Origin: Bacteroidales bacterium
Lineage (GTDB): Bacteria; Bacteroidota; Bacteroidia; Bacteroidales; P3
Reading direction: 5' to 3'
DNA: 64,000 nucleotides
Assembly (NCBI GenBank): GCA_017559135.1
Contig: JAFYSZ010000001.1
Span: forward strand, 343,049 to 407,048
Shown here: positions 8,235-18,182 of the stretch, one piece after another
Layout of the letters: each line of letters begins with the position of its first letter
Position numbering within the stretch: position 1 is the stretch's first letter
Notes under the pieces: model-generated
Database searches by the model: none
Seen by the model: only the letters and a program-made list of their open reading frames with translations
What the model was told of the DNA's origin: nothing
Translations under genes and position numbers: made by a program

Positions 8235-10190
8235 TTACGCATCTATATTTGCGTATGTTGCGTTCTTTTCTATAAATTCTCTTCTTGGTGGAACGTCATC
8301 GCCCATTAGCATTGAGAAAACTCTATCTGCTTCTGATGCGTTTTCAATAGTTACTTGTCTTAATATACGAGTTGCGGGATTCATTGTTGTTTCCCAAAGT
8401 TGTTCTTCGTTCATTTCTCCAAGACCTTTGTAGCGTTGAACTTCAAATTTGCCTTTGGAATTTAAAGTTATTTCCTCTATTGCAGCGGTTCTCTCTTCTT
8501 CGCTCCAACAATATACGCCTTGCTTATTGCTATTAGAAGAAACTCTGTATAAAGGTGGTGTTGCAATAAAGACATGTCCTTCTTCAATAAGTTCACGCAT
8601 ATAACGGAAGAAGAATGTCAAGATAAGGGTTGCGATATGTGCACCATCGACATCGGCATCGGTCATAATAATTACTTTATGGTAACGCAATTTTTCCATA
8701 TTCAATGCTTTTGAGTCTTCTTTTGTGCCTATTGAAACTCCTAAAGCTGTGTAAATATTTTTGATTTCTTCTGAATCCAAGACTCTATGTTGCATTGCTT
8801 TTTCTACATTAAGAATCTTTCCTCTTAAAGGTAGTATTGCTTGATGTTCTCTATCTCTTCCTTGTTTTGCAGTACCGCCTGCCGAATCTCCTTCGACTAA
8901 AAATAATTCGCAAACGCTTGCATCGTTACTTGCACAATCGGCTAATTTTCCTGGAAGCCCTGCAACGCCCAAGATTGTTTGTCTTTGAACAAGGTCTCTC
9001 GCTTTTCTTGCGGCGTGACGTGCTGTTGCTGCCAAGATAACCTTATCAACAATTTGCTTAGCCTCTTTTGGATGTTCTTCAAGATAGTTTGCAAGAATTT
9101 CACTCACTGCTGCCGCAACCGCAGGGGCTACTTCGCTGTTTCCAAGCTTTGTTTTGGTTTGTCCTTCAAATTGAGGTTCTTGAACTTTTACTGAAATAAC
9201 AGCGGTTAATCCTTCTCTGAAATCGTCTCCCGCTATCTCAAATTTCAATTTATCAAGCAATCCTTCTTTTGTTGCATAGTTTTTCAAGGTTCTTGTCATT
9301 GCTTGACGAAATCCTGTTAGGTGAGTACCGCCTTCATGCGTGTTAATATTGTTCACATACGAATGAAGATTTTCGGTAAAACCTGTATTGTATTGCATTG
9401 CTATTTCAATAGGAATGCCTTGCTTTTCTCCCTCAACATAAATTGGTTCTGGAATCAAATGTTCTCTTGTTGCGTCAAGGTAAGATATGAAATCTATCAA
9501 TCCTTGTTCTGAATAGAAGGTTTCTGTCAATACATTTCCTTGCTCATCTTTTTGACGAAAATCGGTAATCGTTAATTCTATTCCTTTATTTAAGAAAGCC
9601 AATTCTCTAAGTCTTGAAGCCAAGGTTTGATAATCATAAACACTGACAGTAAACACTTCATCGTCTGGCAAAAACTCAACAACCGTTCCGCGTTTATCTG
9701 TTGTGCCAATTTCTTTTACTGCATATTGAGGAATACCTCTTGAATACTCTTGTTCATATACCTTTCCGTCACGATAAACATTTACTTTAAGATATTTTGA
9801 TAAAGCATTCACACAACTAACTCCTACTCCGTGCAAACCTCCTGATACTTTATAAGAACCTTTGTCAAATTTACCGCCAGCATGTAGGACAGTCATAACG
9901 ACTTCTAATGCAGAGCGACCTTCTTTTGGGTGCATATCAACCGGGATTCCACGACCGTTATCCTCAACTCTAATAGAATTATTTTCTAATATTTGAACGC
10001 TTATTTTATTACAATAACCTGCCAAAGCCTCGTCAATAGAATTATCTACAACTTCATAAACTAAGTGATGCAAACCTCTAACATTAACATCACCAATGTA
10101 CATTGCCGGTCTTTTTCTTACAGCCTCTAAGCCTTCCAATACGTTGATGTTGGCGGCCGTATATTCTCCTTTTCTTAATTCTTCACTCAT
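8235..10190 (-). CDS. gyrB: DNA gyrase subunit B
   Basis: ATPase subunit of type II topoisomerase, introducing negative supercoils together with GyrA. Features in order: GHKL ATPase domain (VDNSIDEALAGYC, GRGIPVDMHP, GLHGVGVSCVNAL), transducer domain, TOPRIM domain (EGDSAGGTAKQGRDR, DADVDGAHI) and the GyrB C-terminal block QRYKGLGEMNEEQLWETTMNP. The 651-residue length and tail favour GyrB over ParE. A -7 box CAAAGATA (plus strand 10219-10226) lies upstream; no clear -33 box is seen. It ends at a hairpin terminator at 8190-8216. Confidence 0.96.
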   Translation of the reverse strand: MSEELRKGEYTAANINVLEGLEAVRKRPAMYIGDVNVRGLHHLVYEVVDNSIDEALAGYCNKISVQILENNSIRVEDNGRGIPVDMHPKEGRSALEVVMTVLHAGGKFDKGSYKVSGGLHGVGVSCVNALSKYLKVNVYRDGKVYEQEYSRGIPQYAVKEIGTTDKRGTVVEFLPDDEVFTVSVYDYQTLASRLRELAFLNKGIELTITDFRQKDEQGNVLTETFYSEQGLIDFISYLDATREHLIPEPIYVEGEKQGIPIEIAMQYNTGFTENLHSYVNNINTHEGGTHLTGFRQAMTRTLKNYATKEGLLDKLKFEIAGDDFREGLTAVISVKVQEPQFEGQTKTKLGNSEVAPAVAAAVSEILANYLEEHPKEAKQIVDKVILAATARHAARKARDLVQRQTILGVAGLPGKLADCASNDASVCELFLVEGDSAGGTAKQGRDREHQAILPLRGKILNVEKAMQHRVLDSEEIKNIYTALGVSIGTKEDSKALNMEKLRYHKVIIMTDADVDGAHIATLILTFFFRYMRELIEEGHVFIATPPLYRVSSNSNKQGVYCWSEEERTAAIEEITLNSKGKFEVQRYKGLGEMNEEQLWETTMNPATRILRQVTIENASEADRVFSMLMGDDVPPRREFIEKNATYANIDA

Positions 10191-10305
10191 TATTGTAAAT
10201 CCTTAATTTTTCAGCCCACAAAGATACTATTTTTTCTTTATTCTTAGAATATATTCCACGTTTTTTTGTAGTTTTGCACTTTCTAATTAAAATAAAAAGA
10301 TAGAT

Positions 10306-12876
10306 ATGAACTTCAAAAAAATCATTCCTCACATTATTGCAATAGTTTCTTTCATTGCAATCAGTTTTGTATTTTTCTCTCCTGTAATGGAAGGAAAAAA
10401 ACTATTTCAAAGCGATATGGCACAATTTGATGGTGCTTCCAAAGAATTACATGACTATGAAAAAGCAAGCGGAGAAGGTGCTAATTGGGCAAATGCAATG
10501 TTTAGCGGAATGCCTTCTTATCAAATAGCATTTCCTCAATCAAATAATATTTTTAATACAATAGCCCCACCTCTAACTCTTTGGAATCGTTCATTCGATG
10601 CGGGCATTTTCTTTGTTATGATGCTCGGTTTCTATGTTTTTATGTGCTCTATGGGAGCCAAACCTTTGATTAGTGCATTCTCGGCCTTGATTTATGCCTT
10701 AGGCTCATACAATGTGATAATTATTACCGTAGGACACATCACAAAAGCGTGGGCAATGGCAATGATAGCACCGATTCTTGCTGGTATGATACTCGTTTTC
10801 AAACGCAAATACATTTCTGGAATAATTATATTCACACTTTCATTAGGTCTTCAAATATATTTCAATCATATTCAAATCACTTACTACACACTAATTGCTA
10901 CTTTAATACTTGGAATAACTTATTTAATTTATGCAATTAAAGAAAAACAAATCAAAAACTTTGCTTTATCGTGTGGAGCCTTGATAATAGCAGCCGTAAT
11001 TGCCGTTATGCCAAATTCTTCTCACCTTGCACTTAACGCAGAGTACGCAAAACACACAATGAGAGGCGGAAGCGAACTTTCAATCAAAGCAAACGACAAC
11101 GCAAACAATAATGAAAAAGGATTAACCATAGATTACGCATACGCATGGAGTTATGGAGTTGGCGAAACCTTAACAATGCTAATTCCAGACTTCAAAGGAG
11201 GTGGCTCATCAGACAATCGATGGGAATCATTAGCCGAAAATCGTTTACAAGAAATACAATCAACACAACCGGCACAAGCCTCACACCCTCAAATCAATCA
11301 AGTAGTTAATCAATACGCAGGCTCAACCTATTGGGGCGAACAACCATTCACAGCAGGCACAGTTTACTTTGGATCAATCGTTATTTTCCTTTCACTACTC
11401 GGCTTTTTGCTAATCAAAGGTGCAGAACGTTGGTGGTTATTATTTGCAACAATCGTTTCAATCCTTATGTCTTGGGGTAGCAACTTTATGATTCTAAACG
11501 AGTTTCTTTTCAATCACCTACCTCTTTACAACAAATTCCGTACCCCTTCAATGATTCTTGTGATTGCAAACGTAACATTAGTAATCACAGCCTTTCTTGG
11601 ACTAAAAGAATTCTTTAATAAAGAAATAGATAATAAGAAAAAAACAATCTCACTCTATATTAGTGGCGGAATAGTTGGAGGATTCTGTCTACTATGTGCC
11701 CTCCTACCCGATTTATTTGCCTCATTCACCTGCTCAAAAGACACAACATTTGAAACAATGTTAGGAAATAGTTTCATTCAAGCATTGTATGAAGACCGCA
11801 AATCAGCATTCACCTCAGATGCCTTACGCTCATTTATCTTTATAGCAATAGCATTTGTCAGCCTTTTCCTATTTGCAAAAGACAAATTAAAGAAAGAAAT
11901 CATAGTAATAGTCATTATAGGAATTGCATCAGTGATTGACCTATGGCAAGTAGACAAACGATACATATCAAACGACAATTACAAAAAACCATACGAATTA
12001 GAAATACAATCAACCCCAGCATTAGAAACCATAAAAGCAGACGTAGAAGCAAAAAACATAAATCACTATCGCGTTTACAATATGTCAGTAAACACATTCA
12101 ATGACGCATCAACCTCATATCACGTTCCATCGATTGGAGGCTATCACGGAGCAAAACTACAACGCTATCAAGACATTATTTCCTTCCACCTAACAAATCC
12201 AAACTACGTTCAAAAAGACCTAAACGACACTTCACTTCTCAAAACCAATCAAATCCGTCAATTCTTCTACACCTACCAACAACAAATCAAGTGTCCAAAC
12301 CTACAAGTTTTAAATATGCTTGATACAAAATACTTTATACTTCCAGTAGGTCAAGAAGGAGGCACAGCAATTGAAAATCCAGAAGCCTGTGGAGCCGCTT
12401 GGTTTGTAGAAAACATTAAAACCGTAAACACAGCAGATGAAGAAATACTTGCATTAAACGATTTCAACCCACAACACACTGCAATCCTTAACAAAGAATT
12501 TGCTTCACAACTACAAAACAAAGACTTCTCTAACGCAGACCAACAAGCAACAATCACATTGCAAGAATCACCAAACAAAAACCCTGACTTAAAAATCTAT
12601 AAGACCAAATCCACAACCCCACAACTATGCGTTTTTTCAGAAATCTATTACAAAGACGGTTGGAAAGCCTACATTGACGGCAAAGAAGCACCAATCCTAA
12701 GAGCCAACTATGTACTTAGAGCCTTAGAAGTGCCAGCAGGAGAACACACAATCGAACTAAGATGCGAGCCAGACACCCTAAAAACATTTAATATCATCAA
12801 CCTAATCGGCTCAATCCTAATAGTAGTTTTCGTAATCGGAGCAATAGCCTTGCCATTCATTAAAAAGAAAAAATAA
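10306..12876 (+). CDS. YfhO-family polytopic membrane protein
   Basis: Large integral membrane protein (856 aa) of the YfhO family; relatives are thought to be GT-C-fold glycosyltransferases acting on lipid-linked sugars, but the substrate here is unknown. It starts with a membrane helix (IIAIVSFIAISFVFFSP), followed by the family's first loop (FQSDMAQFDGASKELHDYEKA), about 11-12 hydrophobic segments, a soluble region with an YRVYNMSVNTFNDASTSYH block, and a final helix (IINLIGSILIVVFVIGAIAL) before KKKK. A possible -7 box TAGTTTTG lies at 10269-10276. It ends before terminator-repeat copy 2. Confidence 0.82.
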   Translation: MNFKKIIPHIIAIVSFIAISFVFFSPVMEGKKLFQSDMAQFDGASKELHDYEKASGEGANWANAMFSGMPSYQIAFPQSNNIFNTIAPPLTLWNRSFDAGIFFVMMLGFYVFMCSMGAKPLISAFSALIYALGSYNVIIITVGHITKAWAMAMIAPILAGMILVFKRKYISGIIIFTLSLGLQIYFNHIQITYYTLIATLILGITYLIYAIKEKQIKNFALSCGALIIAAVIAVMPNSSHLALNAEYAKHTMRGGSELSIKANDNANNNEKGLTIDYAYAWSYGVGETLTMLIPDFKGGGSSDNRWESLAENRLQEIQSTQPAQASHPQINQVVNQYAGSTYWGEQPFTAGTVYFGSIVIFLSLLGFLLIKGAERWWLLFATIVSILMSWGSNFMILNEFLFNHLPLYNKFRTPSMILVIANVTLVITAFLGLKEFFNKEIDNKKKTISLYISGGIVGGFCLLCALLPDLFASFTCSKDTTFETMLGNSFIQALYEDRKSAFTSDALRSFIFIAIAFVSLFLFAKDKLKKEIIVIVIIGIASVIDLWQVDKRYISNDNYKKPYELEIQSTPALETIKADVEAKNINHYRVYNMSVNTFNDASTSYHVPSIGGYHGAKLQRYQDIISFHLTNPNYVQKDLNDTSLLKTNQIRQFFYTYQQQIKCPNLQVLNMLDTKYFILPVGQEGGTAIENPEACGAAWFVENIKTVNTADEEILALNDFNPQHTAILNKEFASQLQNKDFSNADQQATITLQESPNKNPDLKIYKTKSTTPQLCVFSEIYYKDGWKAYIDGKEAPILRANYVLRALEVPAGEHTIELRCEPDTLKTFNIINLIGSILIVVFVIGAIALPFIKKKK

Positions 12877-12895
12877 AACAAAGAAATAAAAAAAT

Positions 12896-12940
12896 AAAAC
12901 GCTCGTTTGTCAGATTAACTCTTTGACCCACGAGCGTTTT
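12896..12940 (+). terminator. Terminator, copy 2 of the three-copy repeat
   Basis: AAAACGCTCGT (12896-12906) pairs with ACGAGCGTTTT (12930-12940). The next bases, CTTTGAGTTA, are conserved in all three copies and here supply the -33 TTTG of the restriction-modification promoter. A single 21-nt repeat unit (AAAACAAAG at about 12875) sits immediately before the left arm. Confidence 0.85.
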
Positions 12941-12942
12941 TC

Positions 12943-12970
12943 TTTGAGTTATTTTTTATTATTACTTTTG
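12943..12970 (+). promoter_or_regulatory. Promoter of the restriction-modification operon
   Basis: TTTG at 12943-12946 and TACTTTTG at 12963-12970, spacer 16 bases, ending 20 bases before the methyltransferase ATG. The -33 element lies in the conserved tail of the upstream terminator repeat. Confidence 0.6.
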
Positions 12971-12990
12971 CACAAAAATAAGTACGGGAA

Positions 12991-14460
12991 ATGCACTCAA
13001 ATAGCAAAGAAAAACAGATAGGACAAGTCTTTACACCAGAATATATCGTTTGCGAAATGTTGGATTACGTAGATTACACAATAGAAAATGATATTTTAGA
13101 TAAGCATATCATAGATAATAGTTGTGGAAATGGTGCGTTTCTTATTCAAATCGCAAAGCGATATATACAATCATCAATAAACAAAAACTTAACTAAAGAA
13201 AAGATTATTCAAGGTTTAGAAACATTTATTCATGGCATAGATAACGATATTGTTGCTATTGAAAATTGCATAACAAATCTTAATAATCTTGTTTTAAACT
13301 ATGGATTTGAAAATATAAATTGGGATATTCGCAACGATAACACATTGAAAGTAAAAGATTATGATGGTAAAATGGATTTTGTTGTGGGCAATCCACCTTA
13401 CGTTAGAGTGCATAATTTAGAAGATACTTACAATGATGTAAAGCAATTCAAATTTGCAGACGGAGGAATGACGGATTTATATCTTGTCTTTTTTGAAATA
13501 GGATTTAATATGCTAAATAATAGTGGTAAATTATGCTATATTACTCCTTCTTCTTGGCTTAATAGTCTTGCAGCAAAGAAATTGCGTTGCCATATAGCCG
13601 AACATCAAAATTTAGTGGCGTTAATTGATTTAGAACACTTTCAAGCATTTGATAAAATCACTACCTATACTTTGATTTCAGTGTTTTCCAAAAATGTACA
13701 ATCAGAAAAATTTGATTATTATACTTTTAATAGCGAAAAATTAAAGAGAGAATTTGTTGATAGATTGTCATACGATGATGTTTTAATAGATTCGTATTTT
13801 TATCTAACGAAAAAAGAAAACCTTGCGAAGTTAAAAAACATTAAACGAAAGCATAAAAAATATGTTAGCGTAAAAAATGGCTTTGCGACCTTAGCCGATA
13901 AAAGTTTTATAGGAGATAATATTCCTGAAACGTTCATTACGATTCCTATTATTAAAGGCTCAACGGGGAAATGGTCAAAATGCTTATTTCCTTATGATAG
14001 AAATGGGAAGCCGTTAGACAAAGAATTATTATTTTCAAATGAATCGTTACGTCAACATTTTGAAAGCGAAAAAGAAAATATTTTAAAAGGAAAAGAAGAG
14101 TACGAAGGTTGGTATTTATTTGGTAGAACACAAGCTTTATCTGATGTTTGGAAAAACAAAATCGCTATAAATGCTTTATTAAGAACTAAGTCCGATTTAA
14201 AAATAGAAGAAGTAGAAGCAGGAAAAGGGATTTACAGCGGATTATACATAGTTGGAGAAACAGATGTCAAAACAATAAAAGAAATTTTGACTACTGACGA
14301 ATTCGTAGATTATATAAAAAGTATAAAAAAGTATAAAAGCGGAGGATATTACACCTTTAACTCAAAAGATGCAGAGCAATTCATAAATTATAAACTTAAT
14401 GCAATAAAAAATCATGAACAATCAAGAATTTTTACAAGTAATCTCGAACTCTTTTCGTGA
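12991..14460 (+). CDS. Type II N6-adenine DNA methyltransferase
   Basis: Modification enzyme of a restriction-modification system; methylates the N6 of adenine to protect host DNA. The N-terminus KQIGQVFTPEYIVCEMLDY is the usual motif X region of gamma-class enzymes. The SAM-binding motif I follows (IIDNSCGNGAFLIQIAKRY), then motif IV GNPPYVRVHNLEDTYNDVKQF and motif VI-like LCYITPSSWLNS. The rest of the 489 residues is probably the target-recognition domain. It overlaps the next gene by 47 bases, so the pair is translationally linked. The recognition sequence cannot be read from sequence. Confidence 0.88.
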   Translation: MHSNSKEKQIGQVFTPEYIVCEMLDYVDYTIENDILDKHIIDNSCGNGAFLIQIAKRYIQSSINKNLTKEKIIQGLETFIHGIDNDIVAIENCITNLNNLVLNYGFENINWDIRNDNTLKVKDYDGKMDFVVGNPPYVRVHNLEDTYNDVKQFKFADGGMTDLYLVFFEIGFNMLNNSGKLCYITPSSWLNSLAAKKLRCHIAEHQNLVALIDLEHFQAFDKITTYTLISVFSKNVQSEKFDYYTFNSEKLKREFVDRLSYDDVLIDSYFYLTKKENLAKLKNIKRKHKKYVSVKNGFATLADKSFIGDNIPETFITIPIIKGSTGKWSKCLFPYDRNGKPLDKELLFSNESLRQHFESEKENILKGKEEYEGWYLFGRTQALSDVWKNKIAINALLRTKSDLKIEEVEAGKGIYSGLYIVGETDVKTIKEILTTDEFVDYIKSIKKYKSGGYYTFNSKDAEQFINYKLNAIKNHEQSRIFTSNLELFS

Positions 14461-15121
14461 TTTTTTAGAATCAGGAACTTCGCATTCTACTACCAAACTA
14501 AAACCTTTGCATGGTGCAGTGGCAAACGATATTGCTGAACGATTAGGTGAAGATTATAAAGTATTCTCGCAAGGGTATGGAACAAATAAAGAGAAAAAAA
14601 TACTTGGAAGATATATTGATAAAAGAGTAGATATAACCATAGAAACAAAGGAAGGAAAATCTGTTTGTGGAATTGCTGTAAAGTTTGTAATGCAAAATTA
14701 TTCGCAAAACTCTAATAATTATTTTGAAAATATGCTTGGTGAAACTGCAAACATAAGATGTGAAGGTATTCCTTACTTTCAAATTTTTATAATCTTAGAT
14801 AAACTTCCTTACTATAAGAAAAACAAAACTATTAAACATTGGGAAGAGTTTACTGCGCACAATATAGAAAAGTATGTGAAGTTGTCAAAAGACGATATAA
14901 ATGTATATTTTCATACTCCAAACAAAACTTTAATTTATGTAGTGCATATACCTGACAATACCGAGATAAAAACTGCCGAAGAGTACTTTTCTTATTACAA
15001 AAAAGAGAATCCAAATGTTACTTTAACGAAAAATAGTTACGATCAATTTGATAATTCTGTTATTTTTAACGATTACGAAAAATTTATAGATAAAATATAT
15101 TACACGATCAAGGCTTTGTAA
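14414..15121 (+). CDS. Putative type II restriction endonuclease partner
   Basis: A 235-residue protein overlapping the methyltransferase by 47 bases. I do not recognise its subtype; the assignment rests on position and on a plausible nuclease core, where KRVDITIETKEGKSVCGIAVKF gives an acidic residue, a strand and a Lys spaced as in PD-(D/E)xK enzymes (with Ala-Val before the Lys rather than Glu). Other visible blocks are LKPLHGAVANDIAERLG, MQNYSQNSNNYFENMLGE and GIPYFQIFIILDKLPYY. ATG at 14414 is the only sensible start. After it lies a 260-base gap with an orphan promoter and a 21-nt repeat array. Confidence 0.65.
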   Translation: MNNQEFLQVISNSFRDFLESGTSHSTTKLKPLHGAVANDIAERLGEDYKVFSQGYGTNKEKKILGRYIDKRVDITIETKEGKSVCGIAVKFVMQNYSQNSNNYFENMLGETANIRCEGIPYFQIFIILDKLPYYKKNKTIKHWEEFTAHNIEKYVKLSKDDINVYFHTPNKTLIYVVHIPDNTEIKTAEEYFSYYKKENPNVTLTKNSYDQFDNSVIFNDYEKFIDKIYYTIKAL

Positions 15122-15193
15122 ATTCAAACAAAAAGGTTTCAAGAATCAATTATAAGCAAAAACGCTTTTTTACGTCATCTAAATTTCAGTCCA

Positions 15194-15223
15194 CAAAGGT
15201 ATAATAATTTTTTTAAGTACAAA
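15194..15223 (-). promoter_or_regulatory. Orphan minus-strand promoter
   Basis: Reading the minus strand, TTTG (complement of 15220-15223), an 18-base spacer and TACCTTTG (complement of 15194-15201) form a complete promoter. No coding frame follows before the convergent 3' end of the endonuclease gene. The sequence after the -7 box resembles that after the gyrB -7 box. It may drive a short RNA or be left over from a lost gene. Confidence 0.4.
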
Positions 15224-15251
15224 AATTTTGCGAATAAAGTCTTTGTGAAAT

Positions 15252-15350
15252 AAAACAAAGAAATAATTTTCTAAAACAAAGAAATAATTTTCTAAAACAA
15301 AGAAATAATTTTTTAAAACAAAGAAATATTTTTCTAAAATCAAGAAAAAA
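15252..15350. repeat. 21-nt AT-rich tandem repeat array (clearest example)
   Basis: Four units start at 15252, 15273, 15294 and 15315, plus a partial fifth at 15336. Each begins AAAACAAAGAAATA; three end TTTTCT and one ends TTTTTT. The last switches to AAAATCAAG. It lies between the convergent endonuclease and rocD genes, just before the rocD terminator. There are no spacers between units. Confidence 0.85.
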
Positions 15351-15375
15351 GGCAACCGTTTTGGCTGCCTTTTTA
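15345..15375. terminator. rocD terminator
   Basis: AAAAAAGGCA (15345 on) pairs with TGCCTTTTT (to 15375), with an inner ACC/GGC-type extension around a short loop. It lies 6 bases beyond the rocD stop, with T-runs on both strands. Confidence 0.75.
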
Positions 15376-15381
15376 TTTTTA

Positions 15382-16602
15382 TTATTCAAATGATAATATT
15401 GCTTGTTTGATTAACTCTATTGCTTCTAAGAGTTGTTCTTTTGTTATTACAAGTGGTGGTGCGAATCGTATGATGTGTTGGTGTGTTGGTTTGGCTAATA
15501 CGCCTAATTCTTTCATTTTTAGGCATACGTCCCACGCTTCTTTTCCGTTCTTTGGCTTTATGACGATTGCGTTTAAGAGTCCTTTTCCTCTTACAAGTTC
15601 TATCATATCGCTTTTTACTTTTGACATTTCTTCGCGGAAGATTTTTCCTAATTCTTCTGCTTTTTCTTCAAGTTTTTCGTCTTTTACTACTTGTAAGGCT
15701 GCCATTGCTACTTTTCCTGCTAAGCAAAAGCCTCCGAATGTTGAGCCATGTTCGCCCGGTTTAATGGTTAGCATTATTTCATCGTTTGCAAGTACGGCTG
15801 AAACAGGGATTACTCCGCCTGAAAGTGCTTTTCCTAATATTAAAATGTCTGGTTTTACGCCTTCGTGGTCGCATGCGAGCATTTTTCCTGTGCGAGCTAT
15901 TCCTGTTTGTACTTCATCGGCAATGAAAAGTACGTTATGTTTTTTACATAGTTCGTAACATTTTTTCAAATATCCGTCATTTGGCACATAAACTCCTGCT
16001 TCGCCTTGAATAGGTTCTACAAGGAATCCCGCAACTTTATCTCCTAATTTTTCAAGTGTTTGTTCTAATGCTACTGAATCGTTGTATGGAATTTTTACAA
16101 AGCCGGGTGTGAATGGTCCGAATTGACCATAGCTATCGGGGTCTGTGGACATTGAAATTATTGAAATGGTTCTGCCGTGGAAATTGCCTTCGCAACAAAT
16201 TATTATGGCTTCATTTTCTGGTATTCCTTTGACTTTGTAGCCCCAACGTCTTGCTAATTTCATTGCTGTTTCGTCTGCTTCGGCTCCTGTGTTCATTGGC
16301 AAAACTTTATCGTAGCCAAAGTATTCTGTTATGTATTTTTCGTATGGTCCTAAGCAGTCATTGTAGAATGCTCTTGAAGTAAGGGTGAGCGTTTTTGCTT
16401 GCTGGCAAAGTGCATTTACTATTTTTGGGTGGCAATGTCCTTGGTTTACGGCTGAATATGCCGACAAGAAATCAAAATAACGTTTTCCTTCTACGTCCCA
16501 AACAAAAGCGCCTTCTCCTTTTGAAAGAACTACTGGTAGAGGATGATAATTATGAGCACCGTATTGGTGTTCCATTTCGATGAATTGTTCTGATTTGTTC
16601 AT
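15382..16602 (-). CDS. rocD: Ornithine aminotransferase
   Basis: PLP-dependent class III aminotransferase converting ornithine and 2-oxoglutarate to glutamate semialdehyde and glutamate. ATG at 16602 is chosen because the product then opens [23 protein letters not shown], the usual start; an upstream in-frame codon would run through the promoter. Visible motifs: [49 protein letters not shown] and the PLP-lysine block [15 protein letters not shown]. Length (406 aa) is normal. It has its own promoter and terminator. Confidence 0.93.
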   Translation of the reverse strand: MNKSEQFIEMEHQYGAHNYHPLPVVLSKGEGAFVWDVEGKRYFDFLSAYSAVNQGHCHPKIVNALCQQAKTLTLTSRAFYNDCLGPYEKYITEYFGYDKVLPMNTGAEADETAMKLARRWGYKVKGIPENEAIIICCEGNFHGRTISIISMSTDPDSYGQFGPFTPGFVKIPYNDSVALEQTLEKLGDKVAGFLVEPIQGEAGVYVPNDGYLKKCYELCKKHNVLFIADEVQTGIARTGKMLACDHEGVKPDILILGKALSGGVIPVSAVLANDEIMLTIKPGEHGSTFGGFCLAGKVAMAALQVVKDEKLEEKAEELGKIFREEMSKVKSDMIELVRGKGLLNAIVIKPKNGKEAWDVCLKMKELGVLAKPTHQHIIRFAPPLVITKEQLLEAIELIKQAILSFE

Positions 16603-16638
16603 AACTTTAAGGTTTAAAATTATTATTCTATTGTTTTG

Positions 16639-16669
16639 CAAATATAATAAACGTTTTTTACGCAACAAA
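16639..16669 (-). promoter_or_regulatory. Promoter of rocD
   Basis: On the minus strand TTTG (complement of 16666-16669), 19 bases, TATATTTG (complement of 16639-16646). It fixes the rocD start at 16602. Confidence 0.7.
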
Positions 16670-16754
16670 GTTTTTTACTAAAAAATTAAATATTAAATAG
16701 TTTTAGTAGAGTTTTTTGTTTCTAAATAGAAGTTTTTGCGTATTTTTGCAGAAT

Positions 16755-18182
16755 ATGTTGAATTTAGAAGAAAAGCTAAGGTTTCCTGTCTTTAAACTCT
16801 TGCAAGAGGCTGCTGATTCTTTGGAATTGGAGACTTATGTTGTAGGTGGTTATGTCAGAGATGCTATAATGAATCGTCCTTGTAAGGATATTGATGTTGT
16901 AACTATCGGTAGCGGAATTAAGTTAGCTAATAAGTTGCACGAAATGTTGGGTAGCAAAACCTCTAAGGTGAGTGTGTTTAAGAATTTCGGCACTGCTATG
17001 CTTAATTATAAAGATGGCGAGGAGATTTGGCAGATAGAGTTTGTTGGAGCAAGGAAAGAAAGTTATAATAGAGATTCTCGCAAGCCTGTTGTTGAGGACG
17101 GAACGCTTGAAGATGACCAAAATAGAAGGGATTTTACGATTAACGCTATGGCAATCTGCCTAAACGAAAAGAATTATGGTGCTTTGCTTGATCCTTTTAA
17201 TGGTATAAGGGATATAAAGAATCAAATTATTCAGACGCCTCTTGATCCTGATATTACTTTTTCGGACGATCCTTTGAGAATGCTTAGGGCTATTAGGTTT
17301 GCAAGCCGTTTGGATTTTTCTATTCACCCCGATACTTTTGATGCAATAAAGAGAAATGCTTATAGAATAGAGATTGTGTCTATGGAAAGAAACATTGAGG
17401 AGATAAATAAAATGATTATGTCTTCTCATCCTTCAATGGCGTTTCGTTTGATGGATAAAGCGGGTTTGCTTGAAAGGATTATTCCCGAACTTGTTAAGTT
17501 AAAGGGTACTGAATCGGTTGGTGAGCGTTCACACAAAGATAATTTCAAGCATACTTTGGAGGTTTTGGAAAATATTTCGGCAAAAACAGATAATCTTTTC
17601 TTGCGTTGGGCTGCTCTTTTGCACGATATTGGAAAGCCTTATTGCAAACGATTTGATGAAAAAACAGGTTTTTCGTTCCACGGACACGAAATCAAAGGAA
17701 GTAGAATGGTGAAAAATATTTTTAGAAAACTAAAACTTCCTTTGAATGAAAAGATGAAATATGTTGAAAAGTTAGTTTCTTTACATCTTCGACCAATTAT
17801 TTTGGCCGAAAGCATAGTTACTGACTCTGCTGTAAGACGTTTGCTTTTTGATGCGGGAGAAGATATTGATGATTTAATGCTTTTGTGTCAGGCTGATGTA
17901 ACTTCTAAAAACATTAACAAGGTTAAGCAATATATGCAAAACTTTGAGATTGTTAAACAAAAACTTATTGAGATTGAAGAGAAAGATAAGGTTCGTAATT
18001 TCCAACCTCCCGTGAATGGAGAGGATATAATGGAGATTTATAACATTGCTCCTTGTAGGGAAATTGGTATTTTGAAAACAATTATTAAAGATGCAATATT
18101 AGATGGTGTGATTCCAAATGATAAAGAGGCTGCATTAGAGTTGCTATATGTTGAAGCGGAAAAATTAGGCTTGAAAAAATAA
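16755..18182 (+). CDS. cca: CCA tRNA nucleotidyltransferase with HD domain
   Basis: Adds or repairs the CCA end of tRNAs. Domains: nucleotidyltransferase head (YVVGGYVRDAIMNRPCKDIDVV, the GG-x-VRD and DxD signature), RNA-binding middle (RDFTINAMAICLN, DPLRMLRAIRFASRLDF) and a C-terminal HD domain (RWAALLHDIGKPYCKRF, HGHEIKGSRMV). ATG at 16755 is chosen over an upstream TTG; a -7 box TATTTTTG ends at 16748, only 6 bases before it, so the mRNA may be nearly leaderless. The tRNA-Ser gene in this window does not encode CCA, consistent with need for this enzyme. Its stop shares one base with the miaA start. Confidence 0.93.
   Translation: MLNLEEKLRFPVFKLLQEAADSLELETYVVGGYVRDAIMNRPCKDIDVVTIGSGIKLANKLHEMLGSKTSKVSVFKNFGTAMLNYKDGEEIWQIEFVGARKESYNRDSRKPVVEDGTLEDDQNRRDFTINAMAICLNEKNYGALLDPFNGIRDIKNQIIQTPLDPDITFSDDPLRMLRAIRFASRLDFSIHPDTFDAIKRNAYRIEIVSMERNIEEINKMIMSSHPSMAFRLMDKAGLLERIIPELVKLKGTESVGERSHKDNFKHTLEVLENISAKTDNLFLRWAALLHDIGKPYCKRFDEKTGFSFHGHEIKGSRMVKNIFRKLKLPLNEKMKYVEKLVSLHLRPIILAESIVTDSAVRRLLFDAGEDIDDLMLLCQADVTSKNINKVKQYMQNFEIVKQKLIEIEEKDKVRNFQPPVNGEDIMEIYNIAPCREIGILKTIIKDAILDGVIPNDKEAALELLYVEAEKLGLKK

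Noticed and set aside
8235..10305. Chromosomal origin near gyrB
   Set aside because: No dnaA, dnaN or clustered DnaA boxes were seen around gyrB.
15252..15350. CRISPR-like repeat array
   Set aside because: The units are directly adjacent without unique spacers, only 21 nt long, and no cas genes are present.
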